DNA of 15,189 nucleotides from Nitrospiraceae bacterium (GTDB lineage: Bacteria; Nitrospirota; Thermodesulfovibrionia; UBA6902). The notes beneath the pieces are model-generated. The model did not search any database. It was given only the letters and a program-made list of their open reading frames with translations, and had not been told where the DNA came from. The translations under genes were made by a program, and so were the position numbers. Below are positions 6,409 through 14,900 of this stretch, piece after piece (position 1 is the stretch's first letter; the number at the start of each line of letters is the position of its first letter). The stretch covers positions 2,266,623 to 2,281,811 of the forward strand of contig CP070644.1 of NCBI GenBank assembly GCA_020354155.1, in the 5' to 3' direction.

Positions 6409-8742
6409 TTATATATTGTCGGCCATTTCCCAGATACCACAGGGGCAGATACCGGCGCAGAACCCGCAGCCAATGCAGAGGTCTTCATCCACAACATAGG
6501 CATAGGCTCCATTTTTATCTTCATTTCTGCTTATGGCTCCATAATAGCAGGTGGCTTCGCACATATGGCAGTCCCTGCACACAGCACAGGACATACAGCG
6601 GTGCGCTTCTGCTTCAGGTTTGAAGGGCTCACCCTTGCAGACATCATAATAGGCTGTCTTGATTTTGTCGTAGGGTACCATCAGCTTCGGAGCAGGCATG
6701 TTATAGGAACGCCCTGAGAGAAGGGCATGCATTGCGTCAGCTGCAATCCTGCCGTGACCAATTGCGTGGGTCACCAGTCCAAGTCGGGTCGCGTCACCAA
6801 TAGCGTACATTTTAGGATCAGATGTGTGGCCTGCCTCGTCAGCTTTGATCCATCCGTTCTCGTCAGTATCAACACTGGGCGGCAGAAAATCAGTCATCGG
6901 TATATCGCCGATTGACATAACTACAAGGTCGGCATCAAGTGATGATCCATCGGTAAAGTAGATCTTTTTATCTTTTTTTACATACTTCTCTGTAAATTTC
7001 GGCCAGACTATCTTCGTTCCCAGGGACTCGGCAATTTCAAGCTCCTTACCAAAGGCTGCCGGTTTCTGAATATCAACGGCCGTAACCTCTCTGGCGCCGC
7101 AGTGGTATGCTTCTGCAGCAACGTCCATTCCAACATTCCCGGCGCCGATGATCACGATCCTTTTATCTTTCAGCTCAGGCCGGTCGCCAAGATTAATACC
7201 TTTGAGAAAATCATAGGCAGAGACCATGTCCTTCATTCCCGTGATCTTCATCATACGCGGTTTGTGTGCGCCGCAGGCAACAAGGACAGCGTCATGCTTT
7301 TTGTATATATCATTAAACCTTTTCTTATCCACCGTCGTCTTCAGGTGCACGTTGATTCCGATCTCCCTGAATCTGCTGATCTCCTTCTTGAGAATCTTCT
7401 GCGGCAGCCTCTCTCTCGGTATGCAGAGTTCGAGCTTGCCGCCAAGTTTCTCCTCTGCCTCGTAAAGATCAACGCTGTGTCCCTTCAGGGCAAGCTGCCA
7501 TGCAGCAGAGAGACCGCCCGGACCTCCCCCTATAACAGCAATCGTATAGTCAGTCTTTTTCTTCGGCTTCGGGGCCTTTACGTCAAGGCTTGCCGTGCCC
7601 ATTTCTTTTATGTTCAACGGCCGGTCAACCTGGTCCCGGGTGCAGGCCTGCATGCAGAGATTGGGACAGATCTCACCGCAGACCGATGCCGGTAGCGGAC
7701 TGTACTGCAAGACAAGCTCAAGGGCCTCATGCAGTTTTTCTTCCCGTATCAGTTTTGCCCTCTTCTGTGTCGGAATCCCTGAGGGACAGGTATACTCACA
7801 GGGGGGAGAATATTTCTGATTATTCCAGAGCGGTTTGAACCTTCGTTCCGTCCCCGTTGTTATATAGGGAAGGGTTGTCAGGGGATGGGTCAGGTACTCT
7901 GCAAAGATACCGCCGTTCCCGACGCCTTTTTCCCAGATGTCAGTCCGGAAGTCGGCAACAGACATCTTGAAATCTTTTCGTGATGCCCTGTCCTGTGCAG
8001 TAAAGGGTACAAGTTTTTTCCATTCCTCTTTTGAACGAGTCAGCTCCTTGTAATATTTTGATCTGTCAATTGCCTTGAGGTAGGGCTTCATATTTTCAGT
8101 GAGCCACTTCCAGTCCTGATCAGTAAGATCAAGGAGTCGAACATCATTTTCACTGTACTCTTTAATGGGGCCGCGAAAGTACACTGCGCCGCTGACCATG
8201 CCCACACAGGGACGGTAACCGAGAACATTATCAGGATTTCTTGGTTCAACACCGCAGACAACGGCGACTCCTCCTGCCTTGAATTCAGCAAAGGTATCTC
8301 CCACGTCCCTGAAATACCATGATTGGGGCGGATCGAATTTAGGGTTGGCCTTGGTCATGGTGTCACAGCGGGCGCCGCCACCACCCTGAACATAGAGCTT
8401 GCCCTGCGCAGCTGCGTTATGGGCTCCATTTGTGACATCGCCAAGAACGGTGATCGTGGCCCCGCAGTTGATCCAGCCAATGTCATCAGAAGCGCTTCCT
8501 TTAACCACTATCTCCGTGCCGAACATTCCCATACTGCCTAATCTCTGTCCTACAGGACCTTCGACGGTAATCTTCACACTTTCGCCTCTCGGCCATATGC
8601 GTCCTCCGATGCCGTGCTGGCCATTGGCAATAATCTCAAGCTCACGGGCGCCCTTCATAACCGCCTTCTGAATCTCCTCTTCAAAGATCCTTGAAGGTAT
8701 CCGTTCTCCCTTTTTGATTCCCTTTAGAATTACTTTTTTCAT
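6409..8742 (-). CDS. gltD: Glutamate synthase GXGXG-GltD-ferredoxin fusion subunit
   Basis: 777 aa. Residues 1-240 are a glycine-rich GXGXG beta-helix, which in classical glutamate synthase is the C-terminal domain of the large subunit. A linker of about 70 residues follows, then a GltD-type oxidoreductase: cysteine motif CEYTCPSGIP (about 315) and CGEICPNLCMQAC (about 355-367) for Fe-S clusters, FAD motif VIGGGPGG near 402, nucleotide-binding motif IIGAGNVGMD near 530, and YAIGDA near 647. The tail has two 4Fe-4S ferredoxin motifs (about 716-735 and 754-768). The protein would oxidise NAD(P)H or ferredoxin and feed electrons to the FMN subunit encoded upstream. No Shine-Dalgarno sequence is visible before ATG 8742, where the leader is a 9-bp tandem repeat. 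Domain order and motifs make the call secure, but the electron donor is not determined. Confidence 0.9.
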   Translation of the reverse strand: MKKVILKGIKKGERIPSRIFEEEIQKAVMKGARELEIIANGQHGIGGRIWPRGESVKITVEGPVGQRLGSMGMFGTEIVVKGSASDDIGWINCGATITVLGDVTNGAHNAAAQGKLYVQGGGGARCDTMTKANPKFDPPQSWYFRDVGDTFAEFKAGGVAVVCGVEPRNPDNVLGYRPCVGMVSGAVYFRGPIKEYSENDVRLLDLTDQDWKWLTENMKPYLKAIDRSKYYKELTRSKEEWKKLVPFTAQDRASRKDFKMSVADFRTDIWEKGVGNGGIFAEYLTHPLTTLPYITTGTERRFKPLWNNQKYSPPCEYTCPSGIPTQKRAKLIREEKLHEALELVLQYSPLPASVCGEICPNLCMQACTRDQVDRPLNIKEMGTASLDVKAPKPKKKTDYTIAVIGGGPGGLSAAWQLALKGHSVDLYEAEEKLGGKLELCIPRERLPQKILKKEISRFREIGINVHLKTTVDKKRFNDIYKKHDAVLVACGAHKPRMMKITGMKDMVSAYDFLKGINLGDRPELKDKRIVIIGAGNVGMDVAAEAYHCGAREVTAVDIQKPAAFGKELEIAESLGTKIVWPKFTEKYVKKDKKIYFTDGSSLDADLVVMSIGDIPMTDFLPPSVDTDENGWIKADEAGHTSDPKMYAIGDATRLGLVTHAIGHGRIAADAMHALLSGRSYNMPAPKLMVPYDKIKTAYYDVCKGEPFKPEAEAHRCMSCAVCRDCHMCEATCYYGAISRNEDKNGAYAYVVDEDLCIGCGFCAGICPCGIWEMADNI

Positions 8743-8750
8743 AGTAAGCG

Positions 8751-8786
8751 TTTGAACCGTTTAAACCCTTTGAACTGTCTGAACCT
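8751..8786. repeat. Four degenerate 9-bp tandem repeats between two glutamate synthase genes
   Basis: TTTGAACCG, TTTAAACCC, TTTGAACTG and TCTGAACCT lie head to tail, in exact 9-bp register. They fill most of the 50-bp gap between the FMN subunit stop and the fusion subunit start, where a ribosome-binding site would be expected on the minus strand. Confidence 0.75.
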
Positions 8787-8792
8787 TATTTA

Positions 8793-10454
8793 TTAACAGG
8801 TGAAATTTATCTTCAACCTCTCTGATACTGCAGGGTTGACAGAGCTGATACCGTCGGACATCCCGATGGGAAGTTCCGTGCTCCTGCCCATGGGCGCAAA
8901 TATTTTCTTCAGTTCAACGTCAAGGGATTTATATACTTCCACAACCCTCTCTGCAACCTTGTCAGGGTCAAGCCTTCTGTAAAGCTTCGGATCCTGCGTT
9001 GTAATACCTCTCGGGCATTTTCCAAGATTACAGACATTGCAGCGATTATATTCGTCTCCAAAACACTGCGCAGCAGCCTGCATGATATATTTACCGATTG
9101 ACACACAGGATGCACCAAGCATAAAGAGGGAAGCGGCATTTGCAGCAAGATTGCCTTTCTTTCCTGCACCACCGGCTGCTATCAGGGGCAGTTCATTCTG
9201 CTTGCCCTGTGCTACCAGATCCAGATAACATTCCCGTATATTTGAGGCAATGGGATGTCCCATGCTGTCCATTGATACGTTATAGGCAGCACCTGTAGCA
9301 CCGTCATCGCCGTCAATTGAAAGAGCTGCAGCATACGGGTTTCTCACAAGATTGTTCAATACGGCCTTGGCAGTATGACTGCCTGAAATCTTCGGATAGA
9401 CGGGCACTCGGAATCCCCAGGCCATTGACATGGACTGAATCATCTTTGCAACTGCTTCTTCAATAGAATATTTGGTCTGGTGCGTCGGCGGAGACGGAAG
9501 GTCAACACCCATGGGCACCCCCCTGATCTCGGAGATAAGCTTCAGCACCTTGTGCGCCATCAGGAGGCCGCCGTCACCGGGCTTTGCACCCTGACCGTAC
9601 TTGATCTCAATGGCACAGGGGTCTTCCACCATATGGGGGATTGTCCTGACAATCTCATCCCAGCCAAAATAACCGGAGGCTATCTGAGGTATGAAATATT
9701 TCATGAACCGTGATTTAAGAAGTCTCTGGGGCATTCCGCCTTCACCGGAACACATGACAACAGGCATGCCTTCCACTTCATTTAAGTAGGTAACGCCCAT
9801 TGCCAGCCCCTCCCACATATTCGGAGAAAGTGCGCCGATGGACATACTGCCGATCATGACTGGATAAATCTCCCGAACGGGAGGTATAAACTTTCCGGAT
9901 TTTTTATCAACTTCGAGTTTGCCCTTTACCACTTTTACAGGAAGCTCTTCTGCCGGCAGTATCCTGCCGAGATAGGTGCGGATGCGAAACTCATGCCTGC
10001 CTGCATCAAGGGCAGGATCTGTGAGCATTGATATCCTTGAAAACCGCAATGTGTCCAGCGTTGAAGGAGTGGGATCATTTCTCCTGCCCCCCCTCCTGTA
10101 GGGATGTCCGCCCTTGTTTTTATGAAAGGTGAATTTGTGCTGAGGATTGTATTCCGGTTCAATAGCCTCATTTGGACACACAAGGGTACAGGTGCCGCAG
10201 CCGGTGCAGTACTTGCTGATTTCAGTCGTCTGCTTTATGATTGTCGTAACCCGCCGAACTGTCTTCGGTTCAGGAGTCGGTCCTTCTGAATGCAGCTCCC
10301 TCTGAACAATAACAGAAGGTTCGATGGAGAACATGGGGCACACAGCCGTGCACTTGCCGCAGCGTTTGCACCGGTCGTCTCTCCACCTTATGATGTAGGG
10401 ATAGTCCTTGACGGCAAGCTCGTGATTCTTATCTAACCGCTCAGCTGGTTCCAT
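8793..10454 (-). CDS. gltB: Glutamate synthase FMN/3Fe-4S synthase subunit with ferredoxin domain (archaeal type)
   Basis: 553 aa. The N-terminus has two 4Fe-4S motifs (C29-C32-C35-C39 and C83-C86-C89-C93). From about residue 170 comes the glutamate synthase central (FMN) domain, including the MIGSMSIGALSPNMWEG region, SGEGGMPQR and KYGQGAKPGDGG. The 3Fe-4S cysteines are C472, C475 and C481, followed by RGITTQDP. It forms glutamate from 2-oxoglutarate and the ammonia channelled from the amidotransferase subunit. In classical bacteria this domain sits inside one polypeptide of about 1500 residues; here it is separate with its own ferredoxin, as in archaea and some anaerobic bacteria. The start overlaps the upstream gene by 22 bp and follows GAGGAGGT with 6-base spacing. 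Confidence 0.93.
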   Translation of the reverse strand: MEPAERLDKNHELAVKDYPYIIRWRDDRCKRCGKCTAVCPMFSIEPSVIVQRELHSEGPTPEPKTVRRVTTIIKQTTEISKYCTGCGTCTLVCPNEAIEPEYNPQHKFTFHKNKGGHPYRRGGRRNDPTPSTLDTLRFSRISMLTDPALDAGRHEFRIRTYLGRILPAEELPVKVVKGKLEVDKKSGKFIPPVREIYPVMIGSMSIGALSPNMWEGLAMGVTYLNEVEGMPVVMCSGEGGMPQRLLKSRFMKYFIPQIASGYFGWDEIVRTIPHMVEDPCAIEIKYGQGAKPGDGGLLMAHKVLKLISEIRGVPMGVDLPSPPTHQTKYSIEEAVAKMIQSMSMAWGFRVPVYPKISGSHTAKAVLNNLVRNPYAAALSIDGDDGATGAAYNVSMDSMGHPIASNIRECYLDLVAQGKQNELPLIAAGGAGKKGNLAANAASLFMLGASCVSIGKYIMQAAAQCFGDEYNRCNVCNLGKCPRGITTQDPKLYRRLDPDKVAERVVEVYKSLDVELKKIFAPMGRSTELPIGMSDGISSVNPAVSERLKINFTC

Positions 10455-11542
10455 ACCGTTACCTCCTCAGCTTCTGGCTTCACAATCACCATATCGTACT
10501 TCATGGGAAATACGTCCGTTGACCTGTCCCGCTTCGATCCGGCACTGTCCAGGCCGCACTCCTCAGACATAAGTCCGTACTTTCCCTTCACTCCGCCAAC
10601 AACTCCCGGCCTCAGCTTTTTTGCATCCTGCAGCATAAAGCAGGTTCCGTCCGGGGTAAAGCCAATAACACAATTGGGTCCGTCAATACAGAGCGGCCTC
10701 AGGGACATTTTCAGAAATCTGACTGCCTCGCTGTCCGGACGGGCGTCTATCTCCTCCGCTTTCAGCGGTGTAACGATGTCCTTGTAATAGTGCAAGGGGT
10801 AGCCGAGCTGTTTACATGCATAGTGCAGAATATGACAGAAGACCTCGCTGTCACTGTTGTACCCAATATACCCGGGGAAACCTCTTCCTGAAAGAAATTC
10901 CCTGATGGGGATAAAGGCGGTATTTTCCCCGTTCGTCATTGTGCCGTACCCCTGAATAAAAAAGGGGTGACATGCATAGAGGTTTATGGCGTAGTTGGTG
11001 TTCTGCCTTCCCTGTGCAAGAATTATCTTTGCCTTCAGCGAGGATTTATCAAGTCCGAAAAACTCACCAAGCTGCATAGGATCACCAACTTCCTTCAAGG
11101 CCAGTATGTCAGGGTAAAAGGTAAAGATAATAATTGATTCATCGCTTTCGCCAAGTCTTCTCAAAGCGAGACGGGTATTTAACAGCAGGGCTTCCTGATC
11201 TTCAACAGGCCTGTCTTTGTACACATCAGGATAGTCATAGACACGGGCGAAATAATAATCCCGGCTTTCAATACCCGTCACAGGCTTTGTCTTTGGCGTC
11301 CAGGTATATTTAAGCTGAAAGCCCAGTTTGTTCATATAATCATCAAGTGCCTTCAACCCATCCTTTGAGCAGATTCCGGAGAGTACAGGATACTCTTTCA
11401 ACTCTTCAAACTCTCCTCCAAGGCCCTTGAGAATCAGTCCCATACCTGAGCCGTCATGCCCCTCTTTCATTGTTTCAAGGGCCAGTATGTTTTCCACTGG
11501 TGAAAAGTAATCACTTGATGTAATTGCAGCTAATCTACACAT
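10433..11542 (-). CDS. Glutamate synthase glutaminase subunit (class II amidotransferase)
   Basis: 369 aa. It begins MCRLAAI, so cysteine 2 becomes the N-terminal nucleophile after Met removal, which fixes the start; AAGGA lies upstream with suitable spacing. Other class II glutaminase marks are GHDGSGMG near the N-terminus, the oxyanion-loop motif TNGENTAF and NSDSEVF. It hydrolyses glutamine and passes ammonia to the FMN subunit, with which it overlaps by 22 bp. It is the stand-alone counterpart of the N-terminal domain of classical GltB. It is the first gene of the three-gene operon and is transcribed away from carB. A role as an amidotransferase for another enzyme is unlikely given the operon. 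Confidence 0.9.
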   Translation of the reverse strand: MCRLAAITSSDYFSPVENILALETMKEGHDGSGMGLILKGLGGEFEELKEYPVLSGICSKDGLKALDDYMNKLGFQLKYTWTPKTKPVTGIESRDYYFARVYDYPDVYKDRPVEDQEALLLNTRLALRRLGESDESIIIFTFYPDILALKEVGDPMQLGEFFGLDKSSLKAKIILAQGRQNTNYAINLYACHPFFIQGYGTMTNGENTAFIPIREFLSGRGFPGYIGYNSDSEVFCHILHYACKQLGYPLHYYKDIVTPLKAEEIDARPDSEAVRFLKMSLRPLCIDGPNCVIGFTPDGTCFMLQDAKKLRPGVVGGVKGKYGLMSEECGLDSAGSKRDRSTDVFPMKYDMVIVKPEAEEVTVWNQLSG

Positions 11543-11635
11543 TTTTTATTCCTTAGCAGGCAAAAAAAGCGCCCATACCATGGTGTCTGCAGATTCCGGT
11601 ATCAGACGCAGCATCGTAAAAAACCTGAGCTTTAG

Positions 11636-11665
11636 ATCATAACAATTAGTGCTAATTTTTGTAAA
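11636..11665 (-). promoter_or_regulatory. Candidate sigma-70 promoter of the glutamate synthase operon
   Basis: On the minus strand, TTTACA (11665-11660) is followed after 18 bp by TATGAT (11641-11636). Each hexamer differs from consensus at one position. Transcription would begin near 11629, leaving a leader of about 87 nt before the glutaminase gene. Confidence 0.5.
11644..11657. promoter_or_regulatory. Operator-like palindrome inside the promoter spacer
   Basis: AATTAG-TG-CTAATT is a perfect palindrome with 6-bp arms lying between the proposed -35 and -10 boxes of the glutamate synthase promoter. That is the typical position for a repressor or MerR-type activator site. The regulator is not identifiable here. 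Confidence 0.4.
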
Positions 11666-11706
11666 CTTCGCCTCTCTTTTCCTGTTCATTGCCGGTGATA
11701 GGGAGT

Positions 11707-11722
11707 AGCCAGTTTCATGCCA
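11707..11722 (-). promoter_or_regulatory. Candidate sigma-54 promoter facing the glutamate synthase operon
   Basis: Minus strand TGGCATGAAACTGGCT compares well with TGGCAC-N5-TTGCW. The invariant GG and GC are present with the correct 10-bp spacing, and two other positions deviate. Transcription would start near 11696. Nitrogen-assimilation genes are frequent sigma-54 targets, which makes the match worth noting, but a single match of this quality may occur by chance. Confidence 0.35.
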
Positions 11723-11782
11723 GATCCTAAGCGCTTAATTCTAAGGGTTTTCAAGAGACAAGAAGGCATACATTTCTGTAAT

Positions 11783-11800
11783 CCCTACAATTCTGTAGGG
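11783..11800. repeat. Inverted repeat upstream of the carB promoter
   Basis: CCCTACA-ATTC-TGTAGGG is a 7-bp perfect stem directly upstream of the predicted -35 region of carB. The heptamer TTCTGTA also occurs at 11773-11779 and 11791-11797, 18 bp apart. The position suits a transcription-factor site. Confidence 0.4.
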
Positions 11801-11830
11801 TTCTTATGGATCAATCTCTTATGGTATAAT
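11800..11830 (+). promoter_or_regulatory. Candidate carB promoter (extended -10)
   Basis: TGGTATAAT at 11822-11830 combines a consensus TATAAT with the TGn extension. The -35 region (TTCTTA, 18 bp upstream) is poor, as is usual for extended -10 promoters. Initiation near 11837 would leave a leader of about 155 nt. Confidence 0.55.
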
Positions 11831-11979
11831 CCTTCATCAACGTTAGCCAAGAGTCTTCGTGATACATCGTTAACCATCAAGGCCACAGGACAAACAAGGT
11901 ACAGGAGGTTCAGTAGCGTAGTAATGATTGTTATAAAAGGCAGGCATTAACGTGATCACAATAACAGACGAACCAGAGA

Positions 11980-11986
11980 GGGAGGA
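11980..11986 (+). promoter_or_regulatory. Ribosome-binding site of carB
   Basis: GGGAGGA ends 5 bases before ATG 11992, which sets the carB start. Confidence 0.8.
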
Positions 11987-11991
11987 ACTGT

Positions 11992-14900
11992 ATGCCCAGA
12001 CGCGAAGATATTAAAAAGGTAATGATTATTGGTTCAGGGCCAATTGTAATCGGCCAGGCATGCGAGTTTGATTATTCAGGGACCCAGGCGTGCAAGGCGC
12101 TGAGGAATCTGGGATATGAAATAGTATTGGTAAACTCAAATCCGGCCACTATTATGACTGATCCCGATATAGCTGACGTCACCTATATCGAACCCCTGAC
12201 TCTTGATTACATGACTAAAATTATTGAGAAGGAACGTCCTGATGCACTTCTCCCCAACCTTGGAGGCCAGACAGGATTGAATCTGTCTTCCGAGCTGGCA
12301 AAAACAGGGGTACTTGATAAATATGGTGTCAAGGTAATCGGCGTTAATATTGACGCTATTGAACGGGGCGAGGACCGTCAATCTTTTAAGGACACCATGA
12401 ACCGTCTCGGCATTGAAATGCCCAGAAGCGAAATAGCCTCGAGTGTTGAAGAGGCAGAAAAAATTGCAGGGAAGCTCGGCTTTCCGCTGGTTATCCGTCC
12501 TGCCTATACCATGGGGGGAACCGGTGGCGGTCATGTATATAATCTGGAGGAACTGCGTACTGTCGCAGGCCGGGGGTTGGCTGTGAGCCTTGTTCATCAG
12601 GTGCTCGTGGAAGAGTCTGTACTTGGTTGGGAGGAGCTTGAACTGGAGGTTGTTCGTGATGCAAAAAACCAGAAGATAACAGTCTGCTTTATTGAGAATG
12701 TTGATGCCATGGGCGTACATACCGGTGATTCTTATTGTACAGCGCCCATGCTAACTATAGCCCCTGAACTTCAGGAGCGTCTGCAGAAGTATTCCTATGA
12801 TATTGTCGAAGCAATTGAAGTCATTGGCGGTACCAATGTTCAGTTTGCCCATGATCCTAAGACCGGACGGGTAGTGGTGATTGAGATCAACCCCCGCACT
12901 TCTCGTTCCTCTGCACTTGCTTCAAAAGCTACTGGATTCCCTATCGCACTTGTTTCATCCATGCTCGCCGGTGGGCTTACAATGGATGAGATACCCTACT
13001 GGCGCGACGGCACGTTGGAAAAGTACACACCCTCAGGTGAATATGTTGTTGTTAAATTTGCACGATGGGCATTTGAAAAATTTAAGGGCGTTGAAGATAA
13101 ACTGGGGACTCAGATGCGGGCCGTCGGCGAGGTCATGAGTATTGGAAAAAATTATAAAGAGGCGTTTCAAAAATCGATTCGATCTCTTGAAAACGGACGT
13201 TATGGACTTGGTTTTGCCAGAGACTTTCATAAAAAATCACTTGATGACCTTATGGATATGCTGACAGAACCGTCCAGTGAGCGTCAGTTTATCATGTATG
13301 AGGCATTGAGAAAAGGCGCGGATATTGACGAACTCCATAAGAAGACGTATATAAAACAATGGTTTATTGAACAGATGAAGGAACTGGTTGAGCTTGAGGA
13401 AAAACTTTTGATGCATAAAGGAACACTTCCTGAGGATATGCTCTTAATACAGGCAAAAAAGGACGGATTTGCAGATAAGTACCTTGCAAAAATACTTGAA
13501 GTGCCCGAAAAGGATATTCGTACAAAACGGGCTTCACTCGGCGTGGTGGAGGCATGGGAGCCGGTACCTGTCAGTGGCGTAGAAAACGCTGCTTACTATT
13601 ATTCGACATATAATGCTCCCGATAAGGTCGAAGTCAGTCCGAACCGAAAGATTATGGTTCTGGGTGGTGGCCCTAACCGTATCGGACAGGGAATAGAGTT
13701 TGATTACTGTTGCGTCCATACAGCCTTTGCACTTCGTGACGAGGGGTATGAAACCGTTATGGTAAACTGCAACCCTGAAACTGTTTCAACTGATTATGAT
13801 ACGTCAGACAAGTTGTACTTTGAACCATTGACAGTTGAAGATGTCTTAGCTATTTATGAAAAAGAAAGGCCCGAGGGTGTCGTCGTTCAGTTCGGGGGAC
13901 AAACCCCTTTAAATATAGCAGGAGAACTCGAAGCTGCAGGTGTCAGAATCCTTGGTACCAGTCCTGATACGATCGACCTGGCAGAGGATCGCGACCGGTT
14001 TCGTAAGATCATGGAAGACCTGAACATACCCCAGGCAAAATCAGGGATGGCAGGGAATGTTCAGGAAGCATATGCCATTGCAAAGAGCATTGGCTACCCA
14101 CTCATTGTCCGTCCGTCATACGTACTGGGCGGACGCGCTATGGAAGTTGTTTACGATGAAGAGATGTTGCGGGAATATGTTTCTGCAGCCGTGGATATGT
14201 CGCCGGAGCGGCCTATATTGATTGAACAGTTTCTGGAGAATGCAATAGAGGCTGAAGCCGATGCAATTGCAGATGGCACCGATGCCTTTGTTCCGGCAGT
14301 CATGGAACATATCGAACTTGCAGGAGTTCACTCTGGAGATTCAGCCTGTGTCATCCCTCCTGTAAGCATTGCTCAGAACCATATTGACACAATAGAAGAA
14401 TACACTAAAAAAATAGCGGTGGAATTAAACGTTGTCGGTCTTATGAATATTCAATATGCCATAGCTGATGATGTAGTATACGTCCTTGAGGCCAATCCCA
14501 GGGCCAGCCGAACAGTTCCTCTGGTGAGCAAGGTCTGCAATATTCCCATGGCACGTTATGCCACCCAGATACTGTTGGGAAAAAAGTTGAGTGACCTCAA
14601 GCTCATGCGCAAATCAATACCGCATTATGGTGTAAAGGAAGCAGTGTTTCCTTTCAATATGTTCCCGGAGGTTGACCCTCTGCTTGGCCCTGAGATGCGT
14701 TCAACAGGCGAGGTCCTTGGTATTGACTCTCATTCAGGACGGGCGTTTTACAAAGCCCAGGAAGCCACCAAGCTGAAACTGCCTCTGGAAGGAACTGTTT
14801 TGATATCCGTTTCCAGGAGAGACAGGGACGGAGTGATCAAAGCAGGAAAGCAATTCTCCGACATGGGGTTTACTATCAAAGCAACAAAGGGGACCTGTAA

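Larger units (their letters stand above)
11543..11991. promoter_or_regulatory. Divergent control region between glutamate synthase operon and carB
   Basis: 449 bp with no credible gene. It contains candidate promoters for the left operon (sigma-70-like at 11636-11665, sigma-54-like at 11707-11722) and for carB (extended -10 at 11822-11830). It also holds palindromes at 11644-11657 and 11728-11737 (TAAGCGCTTA) and an inverted repeat at 11783-11800. The carB leader is about 155 nt long. I see no clear attenuator hairpin with a T-run and no recognisable riboswitch. Confidence 0.6.

Noticed and set aside
11717..11950. 77-codon plus-strand ORF upstream of carB
   Set aside because: No ribosome-binding site and no family resemblance. 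It spans the predicted carB promoter and operators.
12136..12720. Long minus-strand ORF opposite carB
   Set aside because: Antisense shadow of the well-conserved carB frame.
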